64,000 nt of DNA from Nocardia bovistercoris. Lineage in GTDB: Bacteria > Actinomycetota > Actinomycetes > Mycobacteriales > Mycobacteriaceae. The position numbers and the translations under genes are program-made. Below are positions 1 to 9,134 of this stretch, in pieces (the first letter of the stretch is position 1; each line of letters begins with the position of its first letter). Location: assembly GCF_015674855.1 (NCBI RefSeq), contig NZ_JADMLG010000016.1, forward strand, positions 1 to 64,000, in the 5' to 3' direction. The notes under the pieces were generated by a model. That model did not search any database, was not told the origin of the DNA, and saw nothing but the letters and a program-made list of their open reading frames with translations.

Positions 1-67
1 TCCCAGCGGTCGATACTTGCTCCTGCGTCGCATCGTCTCGACCGCTGGGACGCGAGACGGCCGCGAA
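1..67. repeat. Dispersed palindromic element, copy 1 (cut by window edge)
   Basis: TCCCAGCGGTCGA (1-13) and TCGACCGCTGGGA (38-50) form a perfect 13-base inverted repeat around a 24-base loop. The right arm continues as CGCGAGACGGCCGCGAACC to base 69. A second, complete copy lies at 18145-18237 with the same arms, loop length and flank. Here the element is in frame inside the linker-coding part of accD3. The left outer arm lies outside the window. Confidence 0.75.
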
Positions 68-1003
68 CCGGCGCTCGTCGGGCTCGCTCCCGACAGGGCT
101 GGGTGGGGTGGGGATGTTGCGGGTTTGGGGGATGCCGTGGGTGGTGGCTCGGGGGGTGTCGCTTGGTGGGGGTGGCATCGGCGGGACTGGATGGGTGGGA
201 AGGTCGCTGTTCGGGGTGGTCGTGGTGGGGCGGTGGTGGGGGGTGAGGGGGGCCGGGTTCGGGGGTTCCGGGATGCGTTTCGGTTGTGCCGGGGGTTGGG
301 GATTGGGGCGGTGGGGGGTTGTGTCGGGGAGGGGGGTGCCGGTGAAGATGCTCAGGGCTCGGTGGGCTATTCGGCGGAAGACCGGGATCGGGAGTACGCC
401 GTCTATTACGCCCTTGTGGTAGAGGTTTTCGGCGGTTTGTACGCCTTCGGGGAAGTCCGATTTGTAGAGGGCTTTGTAGACTCGGGGGCCGAGGAAGCCT
501 ATTAGGGCGCCTGGTTCGGCGAAGGTTATGTGGCCCAAGGAGCCCCAGGAGGCGAAGACGCCGCCCATGGTGGGGTTGCGTAGGTATACCAGGTATGGGT
601 TGCCTGCCGATTTGTGTTCGGCTACCGCGCCTGCGATTTTGACCATCTGTACGAAAGCGACTGTGCCCTCTTGCATTCTGGTACCGCCCGAGGTGGGGGA
701 CGCGATGAGGGGTAGGCCGGATTCGGTGGCGCGTTCTACGGCGGTGACTATGCGTTCGGCGGCGGCCACGCCGATGGAACCGGCCAGGAAGCCGAATTCG
801 CAGGCGATCACGGCTACTCTGCGGCCGCGCAGCAGGCCTTCGCCGGTCAGCACCGATTCGTCGGTGCCCGCGGATACCTCGGCTTTGCGGAGGTCCTCGC
901 GGTAGCGGGCGGAGGCGTCGATCGGCAACGGGGGGTGATCCCAGCTGACGAACGAGTGGGCGTCGAGCAACTGCCCGAGTAGTTCACGCGCCGAGATTCG
1001 CAT
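1..1003 (-). CDS. accD3: Fused acyl-CoA carboxylase carboxyltransferase, AccD3-like (3' end outside window)
   Basis: Carboxyltransferase of a biotin-dependent acyl-CoA carboxylase, which passes the carboxyl group from carboxybiotin to an acyl-CoA in the cytoplasm. The frame runs left from ATG at 1003 and is still open at base 1, so only the first 334 residues are visible. Residues 1-220 form one crotonase-fold half, with SGGTRMQEG (105-113) and WGSLGH (153-158). From about 221 the protein turns into a Pro/Thr-rich linker that reads in frame through a palindromic repeat; a second half should follow off the edge. The sequence closely resembles M. tuberculosis AccD3 (Rv0904c), which also lies beside prrAB. 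Bases 280-800 use ATA, CTA and GTA codons that neighbouring genes avoid. No ribosome site is clear; TATGCT ends six bases before the ATG, so a leaderless start is possible. Confidence 0.85.
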   Translation of the reverse strand, partial: MRISARELLGQLLDAHSFVSWDHPPLPIDASARYREDLRKAEVSAGTDESVLTGEGLLRGRRVAVIACEFGFLAGSIGVAAAERIVTAVERATESGLPLIASPTSGGTRMQEGTVAFVQMVKIAGAVAEHKSAGNPYLVYLRNPTMGGVFASWGSLGHITFAEPGALIGFLGPRVYKALYKSDFPEGVQTAENLYHKGVIDGVLPIPVFRRIAHRALSIFTGTPLPDTTPHRPNPQPPAQPKRIPEPPNPAPLTPHHRPTTTTPNSDLPTHPVPPMPPPPSDTPRATTHGIPQTRNIPTPPSPVGSEPDERRFAAVSRPSGRDDATQEQVSTAG

Positions 1004-1171
1004 CGCGCGAGCATATCGGGCGCGGTTGAACGGGGCGGGTGGTCGAACGGGCGGGCACGACGAAGACCGGACTCGGCGAACGGCGGGCGCGGCGGCACGC
1101 CACGCGCGGCGAACGGCGATCCCCCGAACCCGGCGGCGGCGAGGAGAATCGCCGCGCCGGGGTCGAAAGCG

Positions 1172-1774
1172 TCAGTAGCCCTGCATCACCTTGCGCAGGG
1201 CGTATTCGGTCAGCGAAACCAGCGCCTGCTTGGCGGGTTCGCGTCGCCTGGCGTCGATGGACAGGATCGGGACGTCGGCGGGCACGGCGAGCGCCTGCCT
1301 GATGTCCTCGATCGGGTACCGAGGCGCGTCGTCGAACTCGTTGAGCGCCACCAGGAAAGGCAGGTTGCGCGCCTCGAAGTAGTCGACGGCCGCGAAGCTG
1401 TCCTCGAGTCTGCGGGTGTCGACGAGCACCACCGCGCCGATGGCGCCGCGGATCAGGTCGTCCCACATGAACCAGAAGCGGTACTGGCCGGGTGTGCCGA
1501 ACAGGTACAGCACCAGGTCGTCGGCCAGGCTGATCCTGCCGAAGTCCATGGCCACCGTGGTGGTCGACTTCATCGGGATGCCGGTCAGGTTGTCGATGCC
1601 GGTGCTCGCATTGGTCACCAATGCCTCGGTACGCAGCGGAACGATCTCCGAGACGGCACCGACCATCGTGGTCTTGCCGACACCGAAGCCACCCGCGACC
1701 ACGATCTTCGCCGAGGTCGGCTTACTGGTGCGGGTATCGACCTGCGCCGTCGAATCAAATACGCCGGAGTCCAC
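1172..1774 (-). CDS. Conservon small GTPase (CvnD-like)
   Basis: Ras-like ATP/GTP-binding protein, the last gene of a conservon operon; in this family it acts as a cytoplasmic switch downstream of the sensor kinase and roadblock protein. The 200-residue product has a P-loop GGFGVGKTT (28-36), a switch/Walker B region ending in GTPGQ (93-97), and LNEFD (144-148) in place of the usual NKxD base-recognition motif. The start is GTG at 1774, which overlaps the end of the DUF742 gene by 20 bases and implies translational coupling. The overlap, order and orientation with the three upstream genes are those of the Streptomyces cvn operons. Confidence 0.92.
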   Translation of the reverse strand: MDSGVFDSTAQVDTRTSKPTSAKIVVAGGFGVGKTTMVGAVSEIVPLRTEALVTNASTGIDNLTGIPMKSTTTVAMDFGRISLADDLVLYLFGTPGQYRFWFMWDDLIRGAIGAVVLVDTRRLEDSFAAVDYFEARNLPFLVALNEFDDAPRYPIEDIRQALAVPADVPILSIDARRREPAKQALVSLTEYALRKVMQGY

Positions 1775-2129
1775 TGAGAACCCTTTCGATCAGCTCGCGA
1801 CGTTCATCGTCGCTGGAATCGTCTTTCAAAGTCGCCGAAACGCGCACATGCCCGGCTTCGATCAGGTCGGCCACGAGTACCCGCGCGACACCTATCGGGA
1901 TTCCCAGGCGCGCCGCTACTTCGGCGACAGACGGCGATTCTCTGCACAACTCCACGATTGACGTCTCGATGTTGGTCAGTTCGAACTGCCGCTCCAGGGC
2001 GACCGGATGCGATGCGACGAGGGCCTCGAGCGCCAACTCGACAGCGGGTCTGGTGCGACCCGCTGTCAGTGAGTACGGCCGGACGAGGCTCGGCTCGGCG
2101 CTCCCCATGCGGTGATCTTCTATGTCCAT
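1755..2129 (-). CDS. DUF742 protein (CvnC-like)
   Basis: Third conservon component, a small DUF742 protein of about 124 residues. After a short leader it has the family signature VRPYSLTAGRTRP, then a winged-helix-like C-terminal half (LCRESPSVAEVAARLGIP). No enzyme function is established for the family; it is thought to relay signals between the kinase/roadblock pair and the GTPase. The ATG at 2129 lies eight bases after the roadblock stop. An alternative ATG at 2108 is in frame and slightly better spaced from GAAG, so the exact start is uncertain. The 3' end overlaps the GTPase start. Confidence 0.88.
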   Translation of the reverse strand: MDIEDHRMGSAEPSLVRPYSLTAGRTRPAVELALEALVASHPVALERQFELTNIETSIVELCRESPSVAEVAARLGIPIGVARVLVADLIEAGHVRVSATLKDDSSDDERRELIERVLSGLRRI

Positions 2130-2136
2130 CCCACCA

Positions 2137-2550
2137 TCAGGAACCCATCGTGACGCGTGGAGTGGCCTGCACCGTCTGGCCAACACGCTCGACCAACAAC
2201 GCCATCTCGTAGCCGACCTGTCCGATGTCGCAGGACGTGTTGGTCAGCACAGCGAGATAGGAGCCGTCACCGACCGCCATCAGCAGCAGATAGCCGTGTT
2301 CCATCTCCACGACCGACTGTAGGACGGTGCCGCCTTCGAAGAGGTTGGATACACCGACCGACAGGCTCGCCAGACCCGCCGTGACAGCCGAGAGCTGTTC
2401 GGCGCGGTCGACGGGCAGCTGTGCGCTCGCGGCCATGAGTAGTCCGTCAGCCGAAACCAGGACGGCATGAGCTACGCCAGGAACCTCGTTGGCGAAGTTC
2501 GAAACCAGCCAATCCAGCTGACGATTCGTACCACCTAGATCGGGGTTCAT
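2137..2550 (-). CDS. Roadblock/LC7-domain protein (CvnB-like)
   Basis: A 137-residue single-domain roadblock/LC7 protein, the type that acts as a GTPase-activating or scaffold partner for the conservon GTPase. It starts LDWLVSNFANEVPGVAHAVL, which is the typical alpha1-beta1 opening of the family, followed by SADGLLMAASAQLP. Its ATG overlaps the kinase stop (ATGA at 2547-2550) and AAGGAGA stands just upstream, so it should be translated efficiently and coupled to the kinase. The fold would form homodimers or bind the partner GTPase. Confidence 0.93.
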   Translation of the reverse strand: MNPDLGGTNRQLDWLVSNFANEVPGVAHAVLVSADGLLMAASAQLPVDRAEQLSAVTAGLASLSVGVSNLFEGGTVLQSVVEMEHGYLLLMAVGDGSYLAVLTNTSCDIGQVGYEMALLVERVGQTVQATPRVTMGS

Positions 2551-5500
2551 CGGTCTCCTTTATCTCCGGTTAGGTTCGGTGCTTTCACTGCGCGGCCATC
2601 CCGGACGCCCTGCTGGTGACGACTCAAGCTTGACCTGATGGATTCCGGATCTCGACGCAACTGCTTGCCGGTGTTGCCACTGACGGCGCCGGGCACAAGC
2701 CTTACGCCCGGACTGCGTTGTGGCAACCCGGCGGCGGTCTTGGTTTCGGCTTGCGCCTCGCTCGCCCGACGCGCGGCCTGCCAGCCTTCGTCACCGGGCG
2801 CATCGAACGCAGCCGCGACCTGCGACCGATCCGGATTCGGATCCGAGAGCCACGCCGACATCATCTCGGCGAAGATCGGACTGTCCATTGTCGACCCGGA
2901 CTCTTCCGCGGGCTGCAACCGGGTCTGGAAGAACGACGCGGTCTTCGCGGTGTTGGACCGGAGGCTGTGCTTGCCTGGGTCGCGGGCCGCGTCGTCGCCG
3001 AGTGCGTTGTCTGTCAGCGCTTCCCGTTGCGGCAGTGCGACTCCGGGTGGCGCGACCTCGCGCGGCAGGTTCGTCGCGCCCGGCTCGCGCTGCGGCAAAC
3101 CACCGGGTCCCGACTGCCGTCGCGGCAGGCCGCCCGCGAGCGGTTCACGGGTTGGCAGGCCGTTGGGTGCGCCGGTACGCGGCTGCTCGGCGGCGGGCCT
3201 GCGCTGCGGGACGCCGCCCGGTTCGCGTGCGGGCAGTCCCGGCGCGCGCTGCGGCAGGCCGCCGGTGGCGCCGGGATCACGCTGCGGAAGACCACCGCGG
3301 CCAGGCGCGGCTCCCGGCTCACGCTGCGGCAGTCCGATCGGACCGGACGCGGCGCCGGAGTCGCGGGGCGGCACGCCCGGTTCACGGGGCGGTACGCCGC
3401 CGGGTTCGCGAGTGGGCAGCGGGCCCGAGAGGGCGTCGGCCACCGGCAGTGCGCCGGAATCCGCGTCGCGCGGACTCGGCTGCCGCTGCGGCAGGCCCTC
3501 GACCCGCGGTTCGCGCTGCGGGAGGCCGATGGGGGCGCCGTCGCGCGGCGGGATGCCGCCCGCGCTCGGTTCCCGCGACGGGACGCCGTTCGCGGCGCCC
3601 GGCCTGCGCTGTGGCAGGCCGCCCGCGAGCGGTTCCCGCGACGGCAACACACCGGGCGCACCATCACGCGGCTGCTCGGCGGCGGGCTGACGCTGCGGCA
3701 GGCCGCCGGGATCACGCTGCGGAAGCCCACCCGGCTCACGCGCGGGCAATCCACCCGATTCACGCTGGGGAAGCCCACCTGCTTCACGCGGCGGCAACCC
3801 GCCGGGCTCACGCTGCGGCAGACCGCCCGATTCGCGCGGCGCGAGTCCGCCCGATTCACGCGGCGGAAGTCCACCCGGCTCACGCTTGGGCAATCCACCG
3901 GGCTCACGCTGCGGCAGTCCACCCGATTCGCGCTGCGGCAAGCCGCCCGGCTCACGCTGCGGGAGACCACCGGGAATGCCGCTGGCACCCGGCTCACGAG
4001 TGGGCAGACCGCCCACGCTCGGCTCACGCCCGGACGCCGCCGCACCCGGCTCACGCTGGGACAGACCGCTGGGAATCTGCGCACCCGGCTGCCGCTGCGG
4101 CAATCCGCTCGGCGCGCCGTCACGTGGCGCACCACTCGGGGGCACGCCGTCACGATGCAGGCCGGTCGGGGCGCTATCACGCGGCGGCGCACCTATGCCA
4201 TCACGCGGCGGCCCGCCCGCGGCATCACGTTGTGGTCCGCCGAGACCATCGCGCTGCGGCGCGCCGTTGGCGCCGGGCGTGCGCTGCGGCAGTCCACCCA
4301 CCACGGGCGGCGCGCCGTTCGCACCGGCCTGACGCTGCGGCAGGTCACCGGAGTCGCGCGGCGGCAAGCCGCCACTGGACGGCGCGGGCCCGATCACGCT
4401 CGGCCCGCCGGGCGGCCGGGGCGGCCCGCCCGGGGCGATATTGCGCTTGGGCAGGTTGGCGGCCGCGAGCTTGCCGCGCTGGGGAGCGCTGTGCTGCTGC
4501 CCGGGCGCGGGACGCAGAGTCGGGCTCGACTGGACCTGATCCTGGCGCGTACCGGTCGACATGGTCGATCCCGGCTGCCGTTGCGGCAGACCGCCCGCCG
4601 CGGCGGGGGTCGGCCCCGAAGCGGGCTTGCTGATCGGGATCGGCCCGCTCACGCCGGGGTCGACGGTGACCATCATGTTGCCGCCCGGCGTGCGGGTGAC
4701 CGCGCGGGTCTGCATCGACGACGAGGTGGTCGCGGCTTGGCGCTGCGGGGTCGACGGCTGCGGGTTCTGCGGATTCGGCTGCACCGCCTGCGGCGCGCTG
4801 GTCTGCGGCGCGACGATGGCCTGACCGGCGACGATCAACCCGACCGGGACGTGCACGGTGACGGTGACGCCCGGATCGCGCGCGGTGTCGAAGGTCGGCC
4901 GCAGTCGCACGCTGAGACCGTGCCGTTCGGCGAGTCTGCCGACCACGAAAAGGCCCATGTGGCGCGCGGTGTCGGGTCCGGGTTCGGCGGTCTGTTCCAG
5001 CCTGCGGTTGATGTCGGACATCTCGGTGGGCGGCATGCCGATGCCTCGGTCGGCGACCTCGATCAGCAGACCCTGGTCGTGCGCCTGCGCGAAGGTGAAC
5101 TTCACATCCGTTTCCGGCGGCGAGGCGCGCAGCGCGTTGTCGAGGAGTTCGGCGAACAGGTGCGCGAGGTCGGAGGCCGCGGGTTCCTTGAGCGAGCCGC
5201 GCGGGGTGGCGCCGAGCTTGACGCGCTCGTAGTCCTCGACCTCGGAGATGGCGGCGCGCAGCACGTCGGCGATCTCGACCGGCGCGGACTTCGCACGGCG
5301 CTGTTTGGTGCCCGCGAGGATCAGCAGGTTGTCACCGTTGCGGCGCATGCGGGCGGCGAGGTGGTCGAGCCGGAACAGGTTCTCCAGCAGGCGCGGGTCC
5401 TTCTCGTCGTACTCCATCGCCTCGATGAGACTGAGCTGATGGTCGACCAGCGACTTCGAGCGCCGCGCCAAGGTCTCGAACATGTCGTTGACCTGTGAAC

Positions 5501-6731
5501 GCATCTGCGCCTGGTCGCTGGCCAGGCGCAGCGCCTGACCGTGGATGTCGTCGACGGCGCGGGCCAGCTGCCCGATCTCCTCGGTGCTTCGCACCGGCAT
5601 CGGCTCCAGCGGCACGTCCTCGGGCGAGGCGCCGTTGCGCAGTTGGGCGACCTCGTGCGGCAGGTCGCTCTCGGCGACACGCAGGGCCGCGAGCCGCAGG
5701 CGGTGCAGCGGCACGATCATCGAGCGCGCGACGAAGACCGCGAGCAGCAGCGCGGCGAGGATGGTGGCGATGACGACCGCGGTGTAGGTCCACGCGTCGG
5801 TCTTAGCGTTCGAGGACAGCGTGTCCATCGCCGCCTCGATGTCCTTGGTTGCCTTGCCGACCACCCGTTCGTAGACCGCGACGCTGGTTTGCAGCGAGGT
5901 CTTCGCCTCACCGAGCGGAATGCGGCCCGCGATCGCCTCCGGGCTGGTCATCAACGCCACGCGGGTGTCGACGCCCGCGTACAGGTCGGCGATGGCGGCG
6001 TCGCCGTCGGGGAAGCGGTGCGAGAGCACGTTGAGCAGGGTGCGCTCGGTGTTGGTCGAGGTGAGGAAGTTCTGTAGGCCGTCGGGCTTGCGTTGCAGCA
6101 CCTCGCTGAAGGTGGCCAGTTCGCCGACGAGGGTGGCGCGCGTGTTGAGCGAGTCGACCAGTCGCAGTTTGGCGGTGTCCACCGTCTGGTCGTTCACCTG
6201 GGAGACCGTGGTCTCCACGATGCGCACGCTGAAGTTGCGGACGCGGTCGATGGTGGCCAGCGAGTCGGCGGCGACGGTCGGTGCCTTGCCCACCGCGCGC
6301 ACCGCCTTGGCCTCGGTGATCATGCTTTCCAGGGAAGAGCGCGAATTCGGCGCGCTCGCGAGCAGCGCGGTGGCGCCCTCGGCCTTCGCGATGGCGGCGT
6401 CGAGTTCGGTGAGGTCCTTGTCGGCGACCACGGTCTGCCCGTTGAGCGAGACCAGCTGCGCGCCCGCCACGGCTGCCGTCGCGGCGCTCAGGCCGGTGAC
6501 GGCGGGGATGGCCTCGATGTTTCCGGACACCTCCGCGAGTCGCTGCGCGTTGGAGAATTCGGCGGTGATCCTCGACACGCCGAGTCCAACCGCGACCGCC
6601 AGCGGCACGGCGAGAACCGCCGTAACCTTCCAGCGGAGGTCCCAATTGCCGAGCGCCCAGCGCTTCTTGCCGGACCTAGCGGCGTCACGCATCTCCCACT
6701 CACTTTCCAAACTGGCCTCGACCCGCGCCAT
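2547..6731 (-). CDS. Conservon sensor histidine kinase (CvnA-like) with giant GLPQREPG repeat tail
   Basis: Membrane sensor kinase heading the conservon. From ATG 6731 (GAGG seven bases upstream) it has 1394 residues: TM1 about 34-53, an extracytoplasmic nitrate/nitrite-sensor-like helical domain 60-310, TM2 317-337, HAMP 338-405, a degenerate dimerisation helix 415-475, and an HATPase domain with N box ELLDNALRAS (528-537), DRGIGM (561-566) and HMGLFVVGRLA (591-601). No clear phospho-accepting H box is visible. Residues about 640-1280 are a low-complexity Pro/Gly/Arg region built of some forty copies of a GGLPQREPG-like unit; the C terminus (GLPQRSPG, then RDPESIRSSLSRHQQG) returns to family sequence. 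A longer frame reaches 6983 but would run into the divergent promoter region. Minus-strand TAGAAT (6836-6841) is a possible -10. Confidence 0.9.
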   Translation of the reverse strand: MARVEASLESEWEMRDAARSGKKRWALGNWDLRWKVTAVLAVPLAVAVGLGVSRITAEFSNAQRLAEVSGNIEAIPAVTGLSAATAAVAGAQLVSLNGQTVVADKDLTELDAAIAKAEGATALLASAPNSRSSLESMITEAKAVRAVGKAPTVAADSLATIDRVRNFSVRIVETTVSQVNDQTVDTAKLRLVDSLNTRATLVGELATFSEVLQRKPDGLQNFLTSTNTERTLLNVLSHRFPDGDAAIADLYAGVDTRVALMTSPEAIAGRIPLGEAKTSLQTSVAVYERVVGKATKDIEAAMDTLSSNAKTDAWTYTAVVIATILAALLLAVFVARSMIVPLHRLRLAALRVAESDLPHEVAQLRNGASPEDVPLEPMPVRSTEEIGQLARAVDDIHGQALRLASDQAQMRSQVNDMFETLARRSKSLVDHQLSLIEAMEYDEKDPRLLENLFRLDHLAARMRRNGDNLLILAGTKQRRAKSAPVEIADVLRAAISEVEDYERVKLGATPRGSLKEPAASDLAHLFAELLDNALRASPPETDVKFTFAQAHDQGLLIEVADRGIGMPPTEMSDINRRLEQTAEPGPDTARHMGLFVVGRLAERHGLSVRLRPTFDTARDPGVTVTVHVPVGLIVAGQAIVAPQTSAPQAVQPNPQNPQPSTPQRQAATTSSSMQTRAVTRTPGGNMMVTVDPGVSGPIPISKPASGPTPAAAGGLPQRQPGSTMSTGTRQDQVQSSPTLRPAPGQQHSAPQRGKLAAANLPKRNIAPGGPPRPPGGPSVIGPAPSSGGLPPRDSGDLPQRQAGANGAPPVVGGLPQRTPGANGAPQRDGLGGPQRDAAGGPPRDGIGAPPRDSAPTGLHRDGVPPSGAPRDGAPSGLPQRQPGAQIPSGLSQREPGAAASGREPSVGGLPTREPGASGIPGGLPQREPGGLPQRESGGLPQREPGGLPKREPGGLPPRESGGLAPRESGGLPQREPGGLPPREAGGLPQRESGGLPAREPGGLPQRDPGGLPQRQPAAEQPRDGAPGVLPSREPLAGGLPQRRPGAANGVPSREPSAGGIPPRDGAPIGLPQREPRVEGLPQRQPSPRDADSGALPVADALSGPLPTREPGGVPPREPGVPPRDSGAASGPIGLPQREPGAAPGRGGLPQRDPGATGGLPQRAPGLPAREPGGVPQRRPAAEQPRTGAPNGLPTREPLAGGLPRRQSGPGGLPQREPGATNLPREVAPPGVALPQREALTDNALGDDAARDPGKHSLRSNTAKTASFFQTRLQPAEESGSTMDSPIFAEMMSAWLSDPNPDRSQVAAAFDAPGDEGWQAARRASEAQAETKTAAGLPQRSPGVRLVPGAVSGNTGKQLRRDPESIRSSLSRHQQGVRDGRAVKAPNLTGDKGDR

Positions 6732-7007
6732 CAGCGAACCTCGACAATCGCATGCCGGCTCGCCAGACGGACTTGGCCGAGAACTGCGGCTGGCCGAGAA
6801 ATTGCGTCTACGACGGCCCAAATAAGTGACATCAGATTCTAACGGATCAATAACAGCTTGGGTGACATCCGGTAAGGCAACAACCCTTGACGTCCCTTTA
6901 TCGGGGATAACCTCGGGTCGTGGCACCCTGCCGGGCGTCGCGTGAAGTCTGCCACAATCATGCAGATCTATCGAGGCGGGCATCCGGCGAGGCTAGGGAG
7001 TCACGGT

Positions 7008-9017
7008 GTGAACGGGCAGCACGAGTACCGACCGGTCTATCAGACCAGCTTGGTCGACCCCGCCGAGTTCTGGACTCACGCCGCCGAGGCCATCGATTGG
7101 GATCGTCCGCCCACCCAGGTCGTCGACGCCGCCGCCCGCCCGGTACCTCGGTGGTTTCCCGACGCCCGCCTCAACACCTGCGTCAACGCACTCGACCGAC
7201 ACCTGCCCGAACGCGCCGACCAGCCCGCGCTGATCTACGACTCCGCGGTGAGCGAGGGCAGCCGCACCTACACCTACGCCGAACTGCTGCGCGAGGTCGC
7301 CGAGTTCGCGGGCGCGATGCTGCGACTAGGGGTGCGCGCGGGCGACCGCGTGATCATCTACCTGCCGATGATTCCCGAGGCCGCGATCGCCATGCTGGCC
7401 TGCGCGCGCATCGGCGCGGTGCATTCGGTGGTCTTCGGCGGATTCGCCGCCCCGGAACTCGCCGCGCGCATCGACGACGCCGAGCCCGTGCTCATCGTGA
7501 CCGCGTCGGGCGGCATCGAACCAACGCGCCGCATCGAATATCCGCCGATCGTGCTGCGGGCGCTCGACCTCGCGACCACGACCGCGCCGCGCAACGTGAT
7601 CGTCAAACAACGAAAAAGATTCCAGGCCATCGATTTCGAGGCGCCGCGGGAAGCTGTGGAGTCGTCGGACACGCTGCCGAGTTCGGATCGGACCGTCGCA
7701 GCGCGCTGGCTCGATTGGGACGAGGCGGTGCAAGACGTCGAACCCGCCGACCCGGTCTCGGTGGCGGCGACCGACCCGCTCTACATCCTCTACACCTCGG
7801 GAACCACCGGGAAACCCAAGGGCGTGGTGCGCGACAACGGCGGTCACGCCGTCGCGCTGGCCTGGTCGATGCGCAATATCTATGACGTCGGCCCCGGTCA
7901 GGTCATGTGGGCGGCCTCCGATGTCGGCTGGGTGGTCGGCCACTCCTATATCGTCTATGCTCCGCTGCTCGTCGGCGCGACCACCGTGCTCTACGAGGGC
8001 AAGCCGGTCGGCACCCCAGACGCGGGCGCGTTCTGGCGGGTGGTCGCCGAACATTCGGTGCACGTGCTGTTCACCGCGCCCACCGCGCTGCGCGCCATCC
8101 GCAAGTCCGATCCCGAGGCCCGCCTCGCCCGCCCGCACGACCTGAGTTCGCTGCGCGCCCTGTTCTGCGCGGGCGAGCGACTGGATCCGGCCACCTACGA
8201 ATGGGCCGTCGACACCCTGCTCGCCGATCGGCCCGACTGCCCCGTCGTCGACCACTGGTGGCAGACCGAAACCGGCTGGCCGATCGCCGCCGACCCGCTC
8301 GGCCTCCAGCAACTGCCGATCAAACCCGGTTCCAGCTCGGTGCCGGTGCCCGGCTACCGGCTGCGAGTGCTCGACGCCGAGGGCAATCCGGTGCCGCCGG
8401 GCACCGAGGGCAATATCGTCATCGGATTGCCGCTTCCCCCCGGCGCCCTCACCGGGCTGTGGCGCGACGAGCCGCGTTTCCTTCGCTCCTATCTGGAAGC
8501 CTTCCCCGGCCACTACCTGACCGGCGACTCCGGATATCTCGACGACGACGGCTACCTCTACGTCCTCGGCCGCAGCGACGACGTGATCAACATGGCGGGC
8601 CACCGGCTGTCGGCGGGCAGTATCGAGGCCGCCATCGCCGGGCATGCCGCGGTCGCCGAATGCGCGGTGATCGGCCTCGCCGACGAACTCAAGGGTCAGC
8701 GCCCGATCGCGTACGTGGTGCTCAAGGAGGGTGTCGACATCGAACGCGACCGGTTGCGCGCGGAGTTGACGACCCGCGTGCGCGAGCAGATCGGCGCGAT
8801 CGCCACTCTGCACGACGCGATCGTGGTCGCCGCGCTGCCCAAGACCAGATCCGGGAAGATCCTGCGCAAGTCCATCCGGCAGATCACCGCGGGCGACGAC
8901 TACGACATGCCGTCGACCATCGAGGATCCCGCGGTGCTCGTCGCGCTGGCCGACCAGATCCTGTCCGGCCGCACCCCGATCGCCCCGATCGGCGCACCCG
9001 ACGCCGACCCGGCCTGA
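7008..9017 (+). CDS. prpE: Propionyl-CoA/acetyl-CoA synthetase (PrpE-like)
   Basis: AMP-forming short-chain acyl-CoA synthetase that activates propionate or acetate to the CoA ester through an acyl-adenylate. The start is GTG 7008, with AGGGAG seven bases upstream; the frame also contains an ATG at 6942 but without a ribosome site. The 669-residue protein has the adenylate-forming P-loop LYTSGTTGKPKG (near 260), WWQTETGWP (near 418) and the C-terminal lysine loop KTRSGKILRK with Lys617, the residue usually acylated for control. It lacks a signal peptide. DVGWVVGHSYIVYAPL and the short-chain pocket sequence match PrpE better than Acs, but the substrate is inferred. It is divergent from the conservon kinase. 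Confidence 0.85.
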   Translation: MNGQHEYRPVYQTSLVDPAEFWTHAAEAIDWDRPPTQVVDAAARPVPRWFPDARLNTCVNALDRHLPERADQPALIYDSAVSEGSRTYTYAELLREVAEFAGAMLRLGVRAGDRVIIYLPMIPEAAIAMLACARIGAVHSVVFGGFAAPELAARIDDAEPVLIVTASGGIEPTRRIEYPPIVLRALDLATTTAPRNVIVKQRKRFQAIDFEAPREAVESSDTLPSSDRTVAARWLDWDEAVQDVEPADPVSVAATDPLYILYTSGTTGKPKGVVRDNGGHAVALAWSMRNIYDVGPGQVMWAASDVGWVVGHSYIVYAPLLVGATTVLYEGKPVGTPDAGAFWRVVAEHSVHVLFTAPTALRAIRKSDPEARLARPHDLSSLRALFCAGERLDPATYEWAVDTLLADRPDCPVVDHWWQTETGWPIAADPLGLQQLPIKPGSSSVPVPGYRLRVLDAEGNPVPPGTEGNIVIGLPLPPGALTGLWRDEPRFLRSYLEAFPGHYLTGDSGYLDDDGYLYVLGRSDDVINMAGHRLSAGSIEAAIAGHAAVAECAVIGLADELKGQRPIAYVVLKEGVDIERDRLRAELTTRVREQIGAIATLHDAIVVAALPKTRSGKILRKSIRQITAGDDYDMPSTIEDPAVLVALADQILSGRTPIAPIGAPDADPA

Positions 9018-9134
9018 TCACCTCGGGATCACGGTCACAGAGTTCTCTCAGGATCGGCTCACACCCGTGCCAGCGGTTCGAAATAGCGTCGAAGGCGTTC
9101 GTGATACATCCGACACCCATACGGGAGGCACACC

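Noticed and set aside
2900..4440. Regularly repeated units that might suggest a CRISPR array
   Set aside because: The units are contiguous, in frame, encode GLPQREPG peptides within the kinase and have no spacers or cas genes.
2718..5498. A 926-codon open frame on the plus strand, and others of 350 and 637 codons overlapping it
   Set aside because: They lie antisense to the sensor kinase, arise from its GC-rich repeats, have Arg/Gly/Ala-biased translations and no ribosome sites.
6732..6983. 84-residue N-terminal extension of the conservon kinase
   Set aside because: The frame is open but overlaps the divergent promoter region of the acyl-CoA synthetase; ATG 6731 has GAGG at the right distance.
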